Shown here in pieces: positions 16,928 through 24,999 of a stretch of 34,188 bases of DNA. Numbering within the stretch: position 1 is the stretch's first letter; every line of letters starts with the position of its first letter. The position numbers and the translations under genes were made by a program. Under the pieces are notes generated by a model. It was not told the DNA's origin. It was given only the letters and a program-made list of their open reading frames with translations, and did no database searches. Source of the stretch: Desulfurivibrio sp. Lineage in GTDB: Bacteria; Desulfobacterota; Desulfobulbia; Desulfobulbales; SURF-16. The DNA is taken from assembly GCA_003605035.1 (NCBI GenBank), contig QZKJ01000016.1, positions 1 through 34,188 of the forward strand. The letters are read 5' to 3'.

Positions 16928-17893
16928 ATGAAAAAAATCATGAAACATATAGCAGGCCTCTCTTTTATCTGTCTTCTGCTGCCTGTCAGCAGACCGGCCC
17001 AGGCCGAGGTCACACTGAACTTTCAGTATATTCTGTCGAATTTTTCCGGCCCGGTCTCCTCACAGTGGGCCAGGGTGGCGACTGACCTCGACAGAGGCGA
17101 AATTTACACCTATGACCCCCATGAAAACGAGGTGCGGATCTTCAACGATCAGGGCATGGAGATTTTCAGTTTCGGCGAAGACGGGCAGGTCAACGGCGCT
17201 TCCGACATTGCCGTGGCCGAGGATGGCTCAATTTACGTGCTGACCACTCTTTTCACCGGCCGCCCCATCACCCGGCTCAACTACCGGGGGGAACCCGTCG
17301 CGGACATCGAGCTGGGCAATCTCCCTGAAACCGTGCGGGATTTCAGCCCTACCCAGCTGGAATATGCCAATGGCGCCTTGTACCTGCTGGATCCCGACGG
17401 TCTGCAGATCCTGGTGGTGGACCAGAACGGTCTCTACCAGAAAGGCTTTAACCTGCGGGAGCAGTTCGAAGCCCTGGCTGCTGAGCAGGATCCCGAGAAA
17501 AAGAAGGGACAGGTTATCGACATCAGCGGCTTCAGCGTGGATAACACCGGCACCATCTATCTCACCGCCCCCATGCTGTTCTCCGCCTTCAGACTCAATA
17601 CAGACGGCACCCTGGAAATTTTCGGCAGGGCGGGCAGCGGGCCGGGGAAATTCGGCGTGGTGGCCGGTATCGCCGCGGACATGGACGGCAATATCTATGT
17701 GTCCGACCGTCTGCGCTCAGTGGTGATGGTCTTCGACAAGTCGTTCAATTTTCTCAACGAATTCGGCTATCGCGGTTATGAAGACCGCAACCTTACCGTG
17801 CCAAACGATATCGCCATCGACAACAACGGCAAGATCTACGTTGCCCAGGGTGCGGGCCGGGGGGTCAGCTGCTACCGGATCACCAGCGAATAA
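16928..17893 (+). CDS. Secreted NHL-type beta-propeller protein
   Basis: This 321-residue protein has a Sec signal (MKKIMKHIAGLSFICLLLPVSRPAQA) and repeated NHL/6-bladed propeller units of about 45 residues, such as GASDIAVAEDGSIYVL, ISGFSVDNTGTIYL, VVAGIAADMDGNIYVSD and VPNDIAIDNNGKIYVAQG. The ATG at 16928 has AGGAG five to six bases upstream. There are no haem motifs or catalytic residues. It opens the electron-transfer cluster, and a second propeller of similar size and layout closes it at 32277. Propeller proteins are common companions of multihaem cytochromes in Desulfobacterota and are usually thought to scaffold complexes. The precise role is unknown. Confidence 0.88.
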   Translation: MKKIMKHIAGLSFICLLLPVSRPAQAEVTLNFQYILSNFSGPVSSQWARVATDLDRGEIYTYDPHENEVRIFNDQGMEIFSFGEDGQVNGASDIAVAEDGSIYVLTTLFTGRPITRLNYRGEPVADIELGNLPETVRDFSPTQLEYANGALYLLDPDGLQILVVDQNGLYQKGFNLREQFEALAAEQDPEKKKGQVIDISGFSVDNTGTIYLTAPMLFSAFRLNTDGTLEIFGRAGSGPGKFGVVAGIAADMDGNIYVSDRLRSVVMVFDKSFNFLNEFGYRGYEDRNLTVPNDIAIDNNGKIYVAQGAGRGVSCYRITSE

Positions 17894-17945
17894 CCCCCTT
17901 CCCGGCCCACGCTGCCACCCTTTTTCCTGCCTGCCATGCTCTCAA

Positions 17946-17968
17946 GCGGCCCGGGGCCGCAAGGCCCC
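17946..17968. other. Overlapping alternative GC hairpins downstream of the propeller gene
   Basis: GCGGCC-CGG-GGCCGC (17946-17960) and GGGGCC-GCAA-GGCCCC (17953-17968) share bases, so only one can form at a time. No T-tract follows. They may mark transcript end processing. From here to 18220 I see no gene. Confidence 0.4.
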
Positions 17969-18220
17969 CTGCCTGCTCGTGTCCGTATTTCTTTGCGGGC
18001 TTATCCCTCCTGCAGTCTTTCCCGGACGTCAAAGCCCATCTCGGCGACTGCCGTCATATTTTACCCGCGATTTCCCGCTGCCCGCAGCATGCCCAATTCT
18101 GGCTAAATCCCCATATCGTTTTCGCGAAAAACCCAAATCCCTGCCCGTGCGGCTGCTTATTATTTCTTCATCACCTCCCAATATGTTGATTATGTTGCCT
18201 TTTTACTTTGACCCACATTG

Positions 18221-18236
18221 TGGCATAGCAATTGCT
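18221..18236 (+). promoter_or_regulatory. Sigma-54 (-24/-12) promoter of the first OmcS-like gene
   Basis: TGGCATAGCAATTGCT matches the sigma-54 consensus, with GG and GC separated by exactly ten bases. Transcription would begin near 18247, giving a leader of about 300 bases before the ATG at 18550. The preceding DNA is AT-rich, which suits bending between enhancer and promoter. A sigma-54 activator gene lies 2.6 kb upstream. Confidence 0.7.
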
Positions 18237-18430
18237 CTTAGGACTGAACACCACGCACTGAAAAGTATCTTCAGGTGCGAAATAGAGAAAATACCGGCCG
18301 GAGTGGCGGCCGGGAGCACAAGAGAAAAAGGAAACGGGAACAGGAGGGAACAAGGCGGAAGAATAGAAGCAGTAAAACAGTGGGAGAATATGAACACTGC
18401 ATGACAACTTGTCAGCAGATCTACACGCAA

Positions 18431-18546
18431 ATCCTCCGAAAAGGGTAAACCCATCGTAAGGTGGGGACACAAAGCCGACAGATCCTTTCACAACAATAAT
18501 GAAGGATGGCTGGGCTGCCGGGGTAAAAAAAATCATCTTGGAGGAT
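18431..18546 (+). ncRNA. GEMM-I-like cyclic-dinucleotide riboswitch with Shine-Dalgarno pairing
   Basis: The leader contains AGGGTAAAC (18442-18450), a six-bp hairpin CCCATC/GGTGGG with a GTAA (GNRA) tetraloop (18450-18465), then GGGGACACAAAGCC (18463-18476). This order matches the conserved core of GEMM-I aptamers, whose consensus is GGGACGCAAAGCC. A second stem (18482-18490 with 18500-18507) and GGCTGCCGGGGT-like bases follow, as in the 3' half. The canonical closing ACCG is not visible, so the 3' boundary is uncertain. The base corresponding to specificity position 20 is G (18444), which favours c-di-GMP over cGAMP. The 5' flank 18431-18439 can form nine base pairs with 18538-18546, which includes the GGAGG ribosome site, suggesting control of translation. 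Confidence 0.65.
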
Positions 18547-18549
18547 GAA

Positions 18550-19710
18550 ATGAGAAAGACGTATAAAATTTCCTTGATAGCAGGCGCAACGATGCTGGTT
18601 ATGGGTTTTGCCGGTTCAGCCATGGCTTTTCATGGTGGCGGTGTTGCTCACTGTGATGGTTGTCACTCCATGCATAGCTCGGCGGACAACCCCAGAGTGG
18701 GCTCACCCACCTCAGCTGACCTGATGAAAGGCTCCGATGCCAGCTCCACCTGTCTGAACTGCCATTCCGGCAGCGCCGGCAGCTACCACATCGCCACCGC
18801 CAACGGCGGCACCATGAGCCAGGGCGGCGACTTCTTCTGGGTAAAAACAGATTATTCTTACAGTAATGGAAGGGGAGGTGTAGTCACCTCTGTCGGCGAG
18901 AGCCATGGCCATAACATCGTGGCCGCTGACTATCAGTTCATAGCGGATGGCACCAATGCCACCGCCCCCGGCGGCACCATGCTGTCAGGTACCCTGGGCT
19001 GCACCAGCTGCCACGACCCGCACGGCCAGGTGGCCGGCGGCACCGATGCCGGCAGCGCTGCCATCTCCGTGTCCGGTTCCTACGGCGCCGCCGACCCGGT
19101 CGACGGCTCAATTCACGGCAACTACCGCCTGCTGGGCGATGACGGCTACAACCTCATCACCAGCGCGGCCCCGGTGGCCCGCGCCAACGGCTCCAGCGGC
19201 GTCAGGGTCCAGTATGGCACCGGCATGTCCGACTGGTGTCTCAGCTGCCATTCAGCCTTTGCCGATAATGTCAACATGCATCCCACCGACATTCCCGTGC
19301 CCATGGCAACCTACAACGGCTACGTGAAAACCGGCGACTTCACCGGCGTCGTTGCCACGGCCTATGACGAGCTGGTGCCCTTTGAGCGCGGCGTGGACGA
19401 CGGCTCGCTGCTGGCCGACGTGGCCACTGCTGCCTACACCGTGGGTGTCGAGGACGCCAATGACGTGATCACCTGTCTGACCTGCCATCGCGCCCATGGC
19501 TCGGCCTTTGAGAACGGCCTGCGCTGGGATCCGACCACGGAGTTAATTGCCGAGTCCGGCATCCTGAAAACCGATGGCACTGGCAATGTCGGGGCGCTCA
19601 TGGCTGCCGGGGCAAAACCCTACTACGCCAATGGCGCGGCGGTTGATGTTGCGGTCAAGTACGGCGACCATCAGCGTTCCCTGTGCAACAAGTGTCATGC
19701 CAAGGATTAA
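18550..19710 (+). CDS. OmcS-like hexahaem nanowire cytochrome, copy 1
   Basis: This 386-residue secreted cytochrome has signal MRKTYK...GSAMA, then mature FHGGGVAHCDGCHSMH. Its six CXXCH motifs are CDGCH, CLNCH, CTSCH, CLSCH, CLTCH and CNKCH. The landmarks match Geobacter OmcS as I remember it: N-terminal FH-GG, SYH, GGDFFWVK, GHNIVAADY, APGG, SCHDPHG, YGTGMSDWC, FERG, CLTCHRAH and a terminal LCNKCHAKD. OmcS polymerises into extracellular haem filaments. His at mature position 16 (residue 42), which in OmcS ligates a haem of the next subunit, is present. I chose the ATG at 18550 because GGAGG precedes it; the in-frame ATG at 18499 lies inside the riboswitch. The sigma-54 promoter and riboswitch are upstream, and a terminator follows. 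Confidence 0.95.
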   Translation: MRKTYKISLIAGATMLVMGFAGSAMAFHGGGVAHCDGCHSMHSSADNPRVGSPTSADLMKGSDASSTCLNCHSGSAGSYHIATANGGTMSQGGDFFWVKTDYSYSNGRGGVVTSVGESHGHNIVAADYQFIADGTNATAPGGTMLSGTLGCTSCHDPHGQVAGGTDAGSAAISVSGSYGAADPVDGSIHGNYRLLGDDGYNLITSAAPVARANGSSGVRVQYGTGMSDWCLSCHSAFADNVNMHPTDIPVPMATYNGYVKTGDFTGVVATAYDELVPFERGVDDGSLLADVATAAYTVGVEDANDVITCLTCHRAHGSAFENGLRWDPTTELIAESGILKTDGTGNVGALMAAGAKPYYANGAAVDVAVKYGDHQRSLCNKCHAKD

Positions 19711-19721
19711 TGCTGTTGCCT

Positions 19722-19797
19722 GATCAACCCTCTGGTTGATCTGACCAGAGCGATGTAACAGAAGCCGGCAGCGCGTAACAGTGCTGCCGGCTTTTTT
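19722..19797 (+). terminator. Intrinsic terminator after OmcS-like copy 1
   Basis: AGCCGGCAGC (19763-19772) pairs perfectly with GCTGCCGGCT (19783-19792) and is followed by six T residues. A smaller hairpin (GATCAACC/GGTTGATC, 19722-19741) precedes it. The pair separates copy 1 from the rest of the cluster, so copy 1 can be expressed as its own transcript. Confidence 0.92.
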
Positions 19798-19968
19798 ATT
19801 CTCCCGGCCGGGATGCTGCTCCCCGCGTGATAAAAAAAGGGCTGCCAGCGGCAGAGGGGGAACAAAGGGCAAACATGAGCTGTCGAAAAGAGTAAACATA
19901 CCAAAAAGAGCAGTCTGGTCCGGGGTGGTTTCTCGCTGTAACCTCTTACAAAGAAATGCATTTTTTGC

Positions 19969-19997
19969 TTGTCCAAATTATCTGCTTTCCCTACAAT
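19969..19997 (+). promoter_or_regulatory. Candidate sigma-70 promoter of OmcS-like copy 2
   Basis: TTGTCC and TACAAT are separated by exactly 17 bases and lie 57 bases before the second OmcS-like gene. The -10 matches five of six positions, the -35 four of six. Together with the terminator upstream this suggests that copy 2 and the downstream run start a separate transcript. Apart from these, the 343-base gap holds no gene that I can support. Confidence 0.55.
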
Positions 19998-20053
19998 GAA
20001 AAATATACTAATTTGTCAGGAACTACCTCCAGCCGGGAAATGAAAAGTTACTT

Positions 20054-21217
20054 ATGGCCAGATTCACGCATATTGCCGCCCTGATGCTCTGCTGCGGGGT
20101 TCTCCCGGCGCTCAGCCCGGCAATCGGCATATCCCAGGCCTTCCACTCCGGCGGCACCGGGAGCTGCAGCGGCTGCCATGCCATGCACAGCGGCCAGCCC
20201 GGCAGCCAGTGGCTTCTGCAGAAAAGCGATCCCAGTTCCATCTGCCTGAACTGCCACAGCGGCATAGGCGGGCCGAACAGCCCGTCGGTGTTCAGCCCGG
20301 ACGGCTCCGCCCTCACGCCGGGCGGGGATTTTTACTGGCTGACCAGAAATTTCAGCTGGACAGGCGGCCAGAGTCCCGGCTACGAACACGGCCACAATAT
20401 CATTGCCCGCGATTACAATCTGCTGGCCGACCCCATTCTTTTCCAGGCCCCGGGGGGGACCTACCCGGCAGCCAGGCTGAGCTGCACCAGCTGTCATGAC
20501 CCCCATGGCCAGGTACGTGGCGGCAGCCAGCGGGGCGGCCTGCCGGTGTCGGGATCAGGCTCCTATGGCGAGCAAGGCGCGCCGGGCGCCATAACCGGCA
20601 ATTTCCGTCTGCTGGGGGATTCCTTTTACAGCGGCGGGTCGGGCAATTCCTTCAGCCATGATGCGCCGATTGCCAGACAGAGCAGCATCAGCAAATTCAG
20701 GGAATCAGATGCTTCCCATGTGGATTACGGCTCCGGCATGAGCGAATGGTGCGGCAACTGCCACAGCGGCGTGCTGAACAATGAACATCAGCCCGCCGGC
20801 GGCTTTGAACATCCCATCAACGAAAAACTGGAAGGTGAAATCATCACCAGCTACAATACCTACCTCCGCACCGGGGATTTTTCCGGTATGGCAGCCAATG
20901 CCTATCTCCAGTTCGTCCCCTTTGAGCGCGGCGTCAGCAACCAGGAGCTGCTGGACCCGAACAGCAGGCAGGGGCCGGATGCCAATGCCAATGTCATGTG
21001 CCTCACCTGTCACCGGGCCCACGCCTCGGCCTTTGACAACAGCGGCCGCTGGGATTTCAAGGCCTCGCTGCTGACCCAGTCCCATCCCGCCATCGGTGAT
21101 GCCGGGGCGACGCCAAACGATGTCATTTACAGCTACTATGGCCGTGACATTGCCGCGGAGTTCGGCAGCGGCCAACGACAATTCTGCGAAAAATGCCATG
21201 GATCGGAAACGCCTTGA
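20054..21217 (+). CDS. OmcS-like hexahaem nanowire cytochrome, copy 2
   Basis: This 387-residue paralogue of copy 1 has signal MARFTH...GISQA, mature FHSGGTGSCSGCHAMH, and six motifs: CSGCH, CLNCH, CTSCH, CGNCH, CLTCH and CEKCH. The mature start FHSGG and GGTYPA, SCTSCHDPHGQ, YGSGMSEWCGNCH, HP, CLTCHRAHASAFD and YYGRD are even closer to OmcS landmarks than in copy 1. His16 (residue 45) is conserved. The SYH histidine of copy 1 is absent, but six non-motif histidines (FH, MH, GHN, DPH, HP, RAH) are shared by both copies, enough for bis-His ligation of six haems. It has its own promoter candidate and sits 11 bases before the propeller lipoprotein gene, so it leads the downstream operon. Confidence 0.95.
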   Translation: MARFTHIAALMLCCGVLPALSPAIGISQAFHSGGTGSCSGCHAMHSGQPGSQWLLQKSDPSSICLNCHSGIGGPNSPSVFSPDGSALTPGGDFYWLTRNFSWTGGQSPGYEHGHNIIARDYNLLADPILFQAPGGTYPAARLSCTSCHDPHGQVRGGSQRGGLPVSGSGSYGEQGAPGAITGNFRLLGDSFYSGGSGNSFSHDAPIARQSSISKFRESDASHVDYGSGMSEWCGNCHSGVLNNEHQPAGGFEHPINEKLEGEIITSYNTYLRTGDFSGMAANAYLQFVPFERGVSNQELLDPNSRQGPDANANVMCLTCHRAHASAFDNSGRWDFKASLLTQSHPAIGDAGATPNDVIYSYYGRDIAAEFGSGQRQFCEKCHGSETP

Positions 21218-21228
21218 GGGGGAATTGC

Positions 21229-22698
21229 ATGGGCTGTCCATCTGCATATCGTAAAAAAAGAACAGCGGCTCGGGGCATGCTTTTAATGCAAAGAGTGGCC
21301 GGGCTGCTGCTGGCCGGCCTCGTCATCCTGGCCACCTGTTCCTGCACGGTGCAGACCGTCCCGGTGCAGCCGCCAGCGGCCGCCGCCGGTTCATTTGCCC
21401 TCTATCTGCAGCCCCTGCCCCAGGAGATCCATCTCCTGCATTTCTCCATTACCGGCCTGGTCGCCCTGCGCGAGGACGGCGGCGAGATTCCCCTGACCAT
21501 GACCATGGACAGGATTGCCGGCGAGGACCTGGTGGGGATACAGAAAAAACTGGCGACCGCCCCTCTGCCTCCGGGGGTGTACCAGGGTCTTTCCCTGCAG
21601 GTCGTCGATGCCACCCTGCGGGGCGAAGAAGGGGACATCAACCTGCTGGCGCCGGAGGAAGCGCTGCGCCTCACCTATCAATTTACCATTATCAAAGGCG
21701 AGGCCAAGACCCTTTTTCTCTCCCTCTCACCGGAAAGACTGGTCACCAGCGGTGTGCTCTTCAGCCCGAAATTCGCCCTCTGGGAACCCGAGCGCCTGCT
21801 GCCCAGCCTGAAGGGCTTTGCCAGCAACAGCGGCTCGGACAGCCTGATCATTTTCAACAAGAGAACGGCGCAGACGGTCGGCACCCTGCATGTCGGCGCC
21901 AATCCGAAGGGCATGGCCCTTGACCAGCGGCGGGGCTGGCTCTATGTGGCCCTGGCCCGGGAAAATGCCATTGCCGTTGTCGAGGTCAGCAATGGCGTCA
22001 TCCTGGGCAAGGTACGGCTGCAGTTCGGTGATGAACCATGCGAACTGGCCCTTTCCCCCTCCGGCAGCACCCTGGTCGCCATTAATCAGGGCAGCAATAC
22101 GGTCAGCATCATCGACGCCGCCTCGCTTTTTGAAAAAGGCAAAATCCGGCTGACCGCCGAGCCGACCGGGGTTTTCATGGGACCTGAAGAAGGGCGGGCC
22201 TATGTTCTCCAGGGAAGTTCCGGCACCATATCGGTGGTGGACCTGGCCGGCCGGAAGGTGGTGATTTCCAAGGAAGTGGAGGAGTTCCCCTTCAAGGGCG
22301 CCGTTAACGCGGACGGCAGCCTGCTGTATCTCATATCCGACTTTTCCGCCCATCTGCTCGTCGTCGATGCCGCCTCGCTGAGCGTCATCAGGAAAATTTT
22401 CATTGGCCAGGGCGCCCTCTCGCTCAAGGCGGACCACAAAACCGGCCTGGTGTATATCGGCATGCAGGATGGAGCGATCGCCGTTGTTGACCCCAGATCG
22501 GCCCTGATGCTGATTGACTCATTCAGCCTGCCGGCCGGGGTTCATCATCTGGCCATCGACAACGAAGAAAACGCCCTCTTTGCCGTGCTGCCGCAAGACG
22601 GGAAGCTGCAGAAAATCGATCTGGTCAGTAAACAACCTCTGGGCAGCCTGGAGCTGGAAAACGGCGGGCATGCCGTTGCTGTTATGGGTGAAAGATAG
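21229..22698 (+). CDS. YncE-type beta-propeller lipoprotein
   Basis: This 489-residue protein has a hydrophobic signal ending ILATCSC (C37 or C39 lipidated). It then has a ~170-residue N-terminal beta domain (SFALYLQPLPQEIHLLHFSI...) of DUF4382-like appearance, and a C-terminal YncE/40-residue propeller with repeats such as AQTVGTLHVGANPKGMALDQ, GWLYVALARENAIAVVEV, GSTLVAINQGSNTVSIID and GAIAVVDPRSALMLID. The ATG at 21229 follows GAGGGGG by six bases and sits 11 bases after the OmcS-like gene. Later ATGs at 21277 and 21286 are alternatives. It is probably an outer-membrane-anchored scaffold for the cytochrome or barrel. No haem or enzyme motifs are seen. Confidence 0.87.
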   Translation: MGCPSAYRKKRTAARGMLLMQRVAGLLLAGLVILATCSCTVQTVPVQPPAAAAGSFALYLQPLPQEIHLLHFSITGLVALREDGGEIPLTMTMDRIAGEDLVGIQKKLATAPLPPGVYQGLSLQVVDATLRGEEGDINLLAPEEALRLTYQFTIIKGEAKTLFLSLSPERLVTSGVLFSPKFALWEPERLLPSLKGFASNSGSDSLIIFNKRTAQTVGTLHVGANPKGMALDQRRGWLYVALARENAIAVVEVSNGVILGKVRLQFGDEPCELALSPSGSTLVAINQGSNTVSIIDAASLFEKGKIRLTAEPTGVFMGPEEGRAYVLQGSSGTISVVDLAGRKVVISKEVEEFPFKGAVNADGSLLYLISDFSAHLLVVDAASLSVIRKIFIGQGALSLKADHKTGLVYIGMQDGAIAVVDPRSALMLIDSFSLPAGVHHLAIDNEENALFAVLPQDGKLQKIDLVSKQPLGSLELENGGHAVAVMGER

Positions 22699-22701
22699 CG
22701 C

Positions 22702-24867
22702 ATGACGAAAACATCATTTCCGTCAGTATTGCTGCTTGCCGCCTTTCTGCTGCTGGTCCTGATGGCAGGGCCTTTACGGGCGGACGGCCTGCGTTTTCTC
22801 ACGGATCTGGAATACACCAATGCCAACAGCACCACCAAAAACAAGGCGACCAGAGAGAAAACGGAAATCGATTACTCACTTTTTTCGCAGCTGTACACCC
22901 TTGATTTCACCAAAGACCTTACCCCCACCCTCGCCTTGAATGGTGGCGGGCTGTTTGATCAAGACAGCGCGGATACGGAGACAGACGGGCAGAAGACGGA
23001 AGGCAGGGACCGCAGCATCCGGCCCTATGCCGAATTGCTGCTCACCACCCCGCTTCTGCAGGCAGGGACGGGCTATCGCCGGACCGAGTTCAAAGAGACC
23101 GAATCCCTGATGGAAACCACCAGAAGATATACGGATGAATACACCGGCAGAATGGACTGGCGGCCGGTGGAGCTGCCGAGGGTGACCCTGAATTATACCC
23201 GCACCCTCAGCCATGACGACCCCCTTACCATGGATGAGGAAACCGATAATCTGGAGCTGATCAGCAAATATATTTATAATGATTTCACCTTTGACTACAG
23301 CCACACCAGGACGGAGCTTCTCCAGGAAATTACCGATTTTGAAACACTTTCCACCACCGACAACGGCGCCGTCCGCTATTCGAGCCTGTTTCACGACCGC
23401 AAAGTCTCGGTCAATGCCGGCACCAGGTACAAGAAAGACGAGGTGGAATTTTCCGGTGAAGGGGCGCGCCTGGTGGACACCTCGGTTCCGGGCACAAGTT
23501 TCTACAACCTGGATGATCCGCCGCCGGCCACCTCAAACAATGCCAACGATTTCACCTTCGGCAGCCTGGACAATGTCAATCTGCTGGGCGCCCCCAGGCA
23601 GCTCAGCTTCGGACTTGACTTCGGTTCGGACACGGAGGTGGATACGGCTTACGTGGTGGTGCTGCCGGAAAATCCGACCGACCCTAATGACAGGCAGGCC
23701 TCGCCGGCAGAGATAGATGATATTGCCCACCTGTTTGTCTGGAGTGTTTACGAAAGCGACGATCTGGAAATCTGGAACAGACTGCAGGTTCGGCAGTCCG
23801 ATTTCAATATCTTTGAAAACAGGTTCGAAATTTCCTTTGCCGCGGCAAACGCGCGGTACATCAAAATCGTCACCACCCCCTGGACCCAGACGCTGCTGCC
23901 GGGCAAGGAGATCCGCTTAAGCCACCTCGAAGGGAAACGGACACTGCCCGCGGACACCTCGAAATTTTCGACAACCAACTGGAATGCCGACCTGGCGGTC
24001 AACTGGAAGATGACGGAGAAAACCTCAACCGGCTATGACATGCATTTCCGGGAGGAGGAATCAGACCCCTTCAATGAAAAAAGGACCTGGTTTAATACCG
24101 GGGCAAATATCCGGCATATGTTCAACCGGATATTTGCCGGCAACATGCGGGTGTCCCGGGCGGAAATCACGGAGAAGCAAGGGGCCGACATCCTCAGCCA
24201 TACCTATTCCGCTTCCCTGACAGGCGATTACCTGGAGACATTCAGCCAGACCCTGACCTACAGCTATGGCCATGATGACGACGAGGAGGAGGGCACCAGC
24301 ACCGTCAACTCCGTGCTGCTCAGGAACAATCTGGATCTTTACGACGGCTGGAGCATGAATCTTGACAACGGCTACAGCTGGCAATCCCCGACGGAAGGCG
24401 GCGAAAGCACCACCACCTTTGCCCGGGTGGGCAGCACCATCATCCCCAACCGCTGGGTAAATGTGACTCTCGACTATACGATTTCCTGGTCCACCGAGAC
24501 GGACGAGGAGGACCAGCAGGAACAGACCGGCGGCATGGTGATATCCTGGGTTCCCTTTCCCACCCTCAGCCTGTCCGCCGACCTGGTCTTCACCGACGAG
24601 GAGGGAGCAACCAATGACTCGTATACCCGGCAGCTGTATGGCCTCAACTGGTCTCCCTTCCAGGACGGCACCCTGCAGTTCTCCCTGTCCTTTGGCGATT
24701 CCCAGGATACGGATGGCGAAAAGACCAGGAGTCTCACTCCCGCCCTCAAGTGGCAGCTCAACAAGAACTCTCTGCTTACCTTTGAGTACTCGGTGGGTGA
24801 CTCCGAGGATGTGCGGGAAGAAACGGAATTTGAGAATTTTATCGTAGCACTCCGTGTCTATTATTAA
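22702..24867 (+). CDS. Large outer-membrane beta-barrel with discoidin-like insert
   Basis: This 721-residue protein has a signal peptide (cleavage near PLRA), alternating-residue amphipathic strands throughout, and an aromatic C-terminus (VALRVYY) typical of BAM-inserted barrels. Residues about 260-400 interrupt the strand pattern with a segment resembling a carbohydrate-binding F5/8 (discoidin) fold: LGAPRQLSFGLDFGSD, VWSVYESDDLEIWNRLQV, and ARYIKIVTTPW. Strands such as WNADLAVNWKMTEKTSTGYD and VNVTLDYTISWSTETDEE form the remaining barrel. It has no haem motifs. It starts three bases after the propeller lipoprotein and is the obvious outer-membrane conduit candidate for the multihaem cytochromes, as in porin-cytochrome complexes. 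The insert could be an external or plug domain. Barrel identity is firm; the function is inferred. Confidence 0.88.
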   Translation: MTKTSFPSVLLLAAFLLLVLMAGPLRADGLRFLTDLEYTNANSTTKNKATREKTEIDYSLFSQLYTLDFTKDLTPTLALNGGGLFDQDSADTETDGQKTEGRDRSIRPYAELLLTTPLLQAGTGYRRTEFKETESLMETTRRYTDEYTGRMDWRPVELPRVTLNYTRTLSHDDPLTMDEETDNLELISKYIYNDFTFDYSHTRTELLQEITDFETLSTTDNGAVRYSSLFHDRKVSVNAGTRYKKDEVEFSGEGARLVDTSVPGTSFYNLDDPPPATSNNANDFTFGSLDNVNLLGAPRQLSFGLDFGSDTEVDTAYVVVLPENPTDPNDRQASPAEIDDIAHLFVWSVYESDDLEIWNRLQVRQSDFNIFENRFEISFAAANARYIKIVTTPWTQTLLPGKEIRLSHLEGKRTLPADTSKFSTTNWNADLAVNWKMTEKTSTGYDMHFREEESDPFNEKRTWFNTGANIRHMFNRIFAGNMRVSRAEITEKQGADILSHTYSASLTGDYLETFSQTLTYSYGHDDDEEEGTSTVNSVLLRNNLDLYDGWSMNLDNGYSWQSPTEGGESTTTFARVGSTIIPNRWVNVTLDYTISWSTETDEEDQQEQTGGMVISWVPFPTLSLSADLVFTDEEGATNDSYTRQLYGLNWSPFQDGTLQFSLSFGDSQDTDGEKTRSLTPALKWQLNKNSLLTFEYSVGDSEDVREETEFENFIVALRVYY

Positions 24868-24999
24868 TTCGCAGATCCAGCGCATGGGAAATCCGCCGGG
24901 ATCGCCATTGAGGGGCATTTAGTTTTCAATGATGAACGGAAGAGGAGCCTGACTGTCTCCCCGGCTTCACCGCAAGACTTCAGTTATAAAGGAAATGAC

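Noticed and set aside
16677..16931. 84-codon frame before the propeller gene
   Set aside because: GGGAGG abuts the ATG with no spacing, and the product has no recognisable motif.
18499..18549. In-frame ATG upstream of the first OmcS-like gene
   Set aside because: It lies within the riboswitch 3' half, lacks a ribosome site, and would put a hydrophilic 17-residue extension before a good signal peptide.
19861..19910. GGGCAAACAT resembling a second GEMM riboswitch before OmcS-like copy 2
   Set aside because: The required GGGACGCAAAGCC-like segment and capped hairpin are missing.
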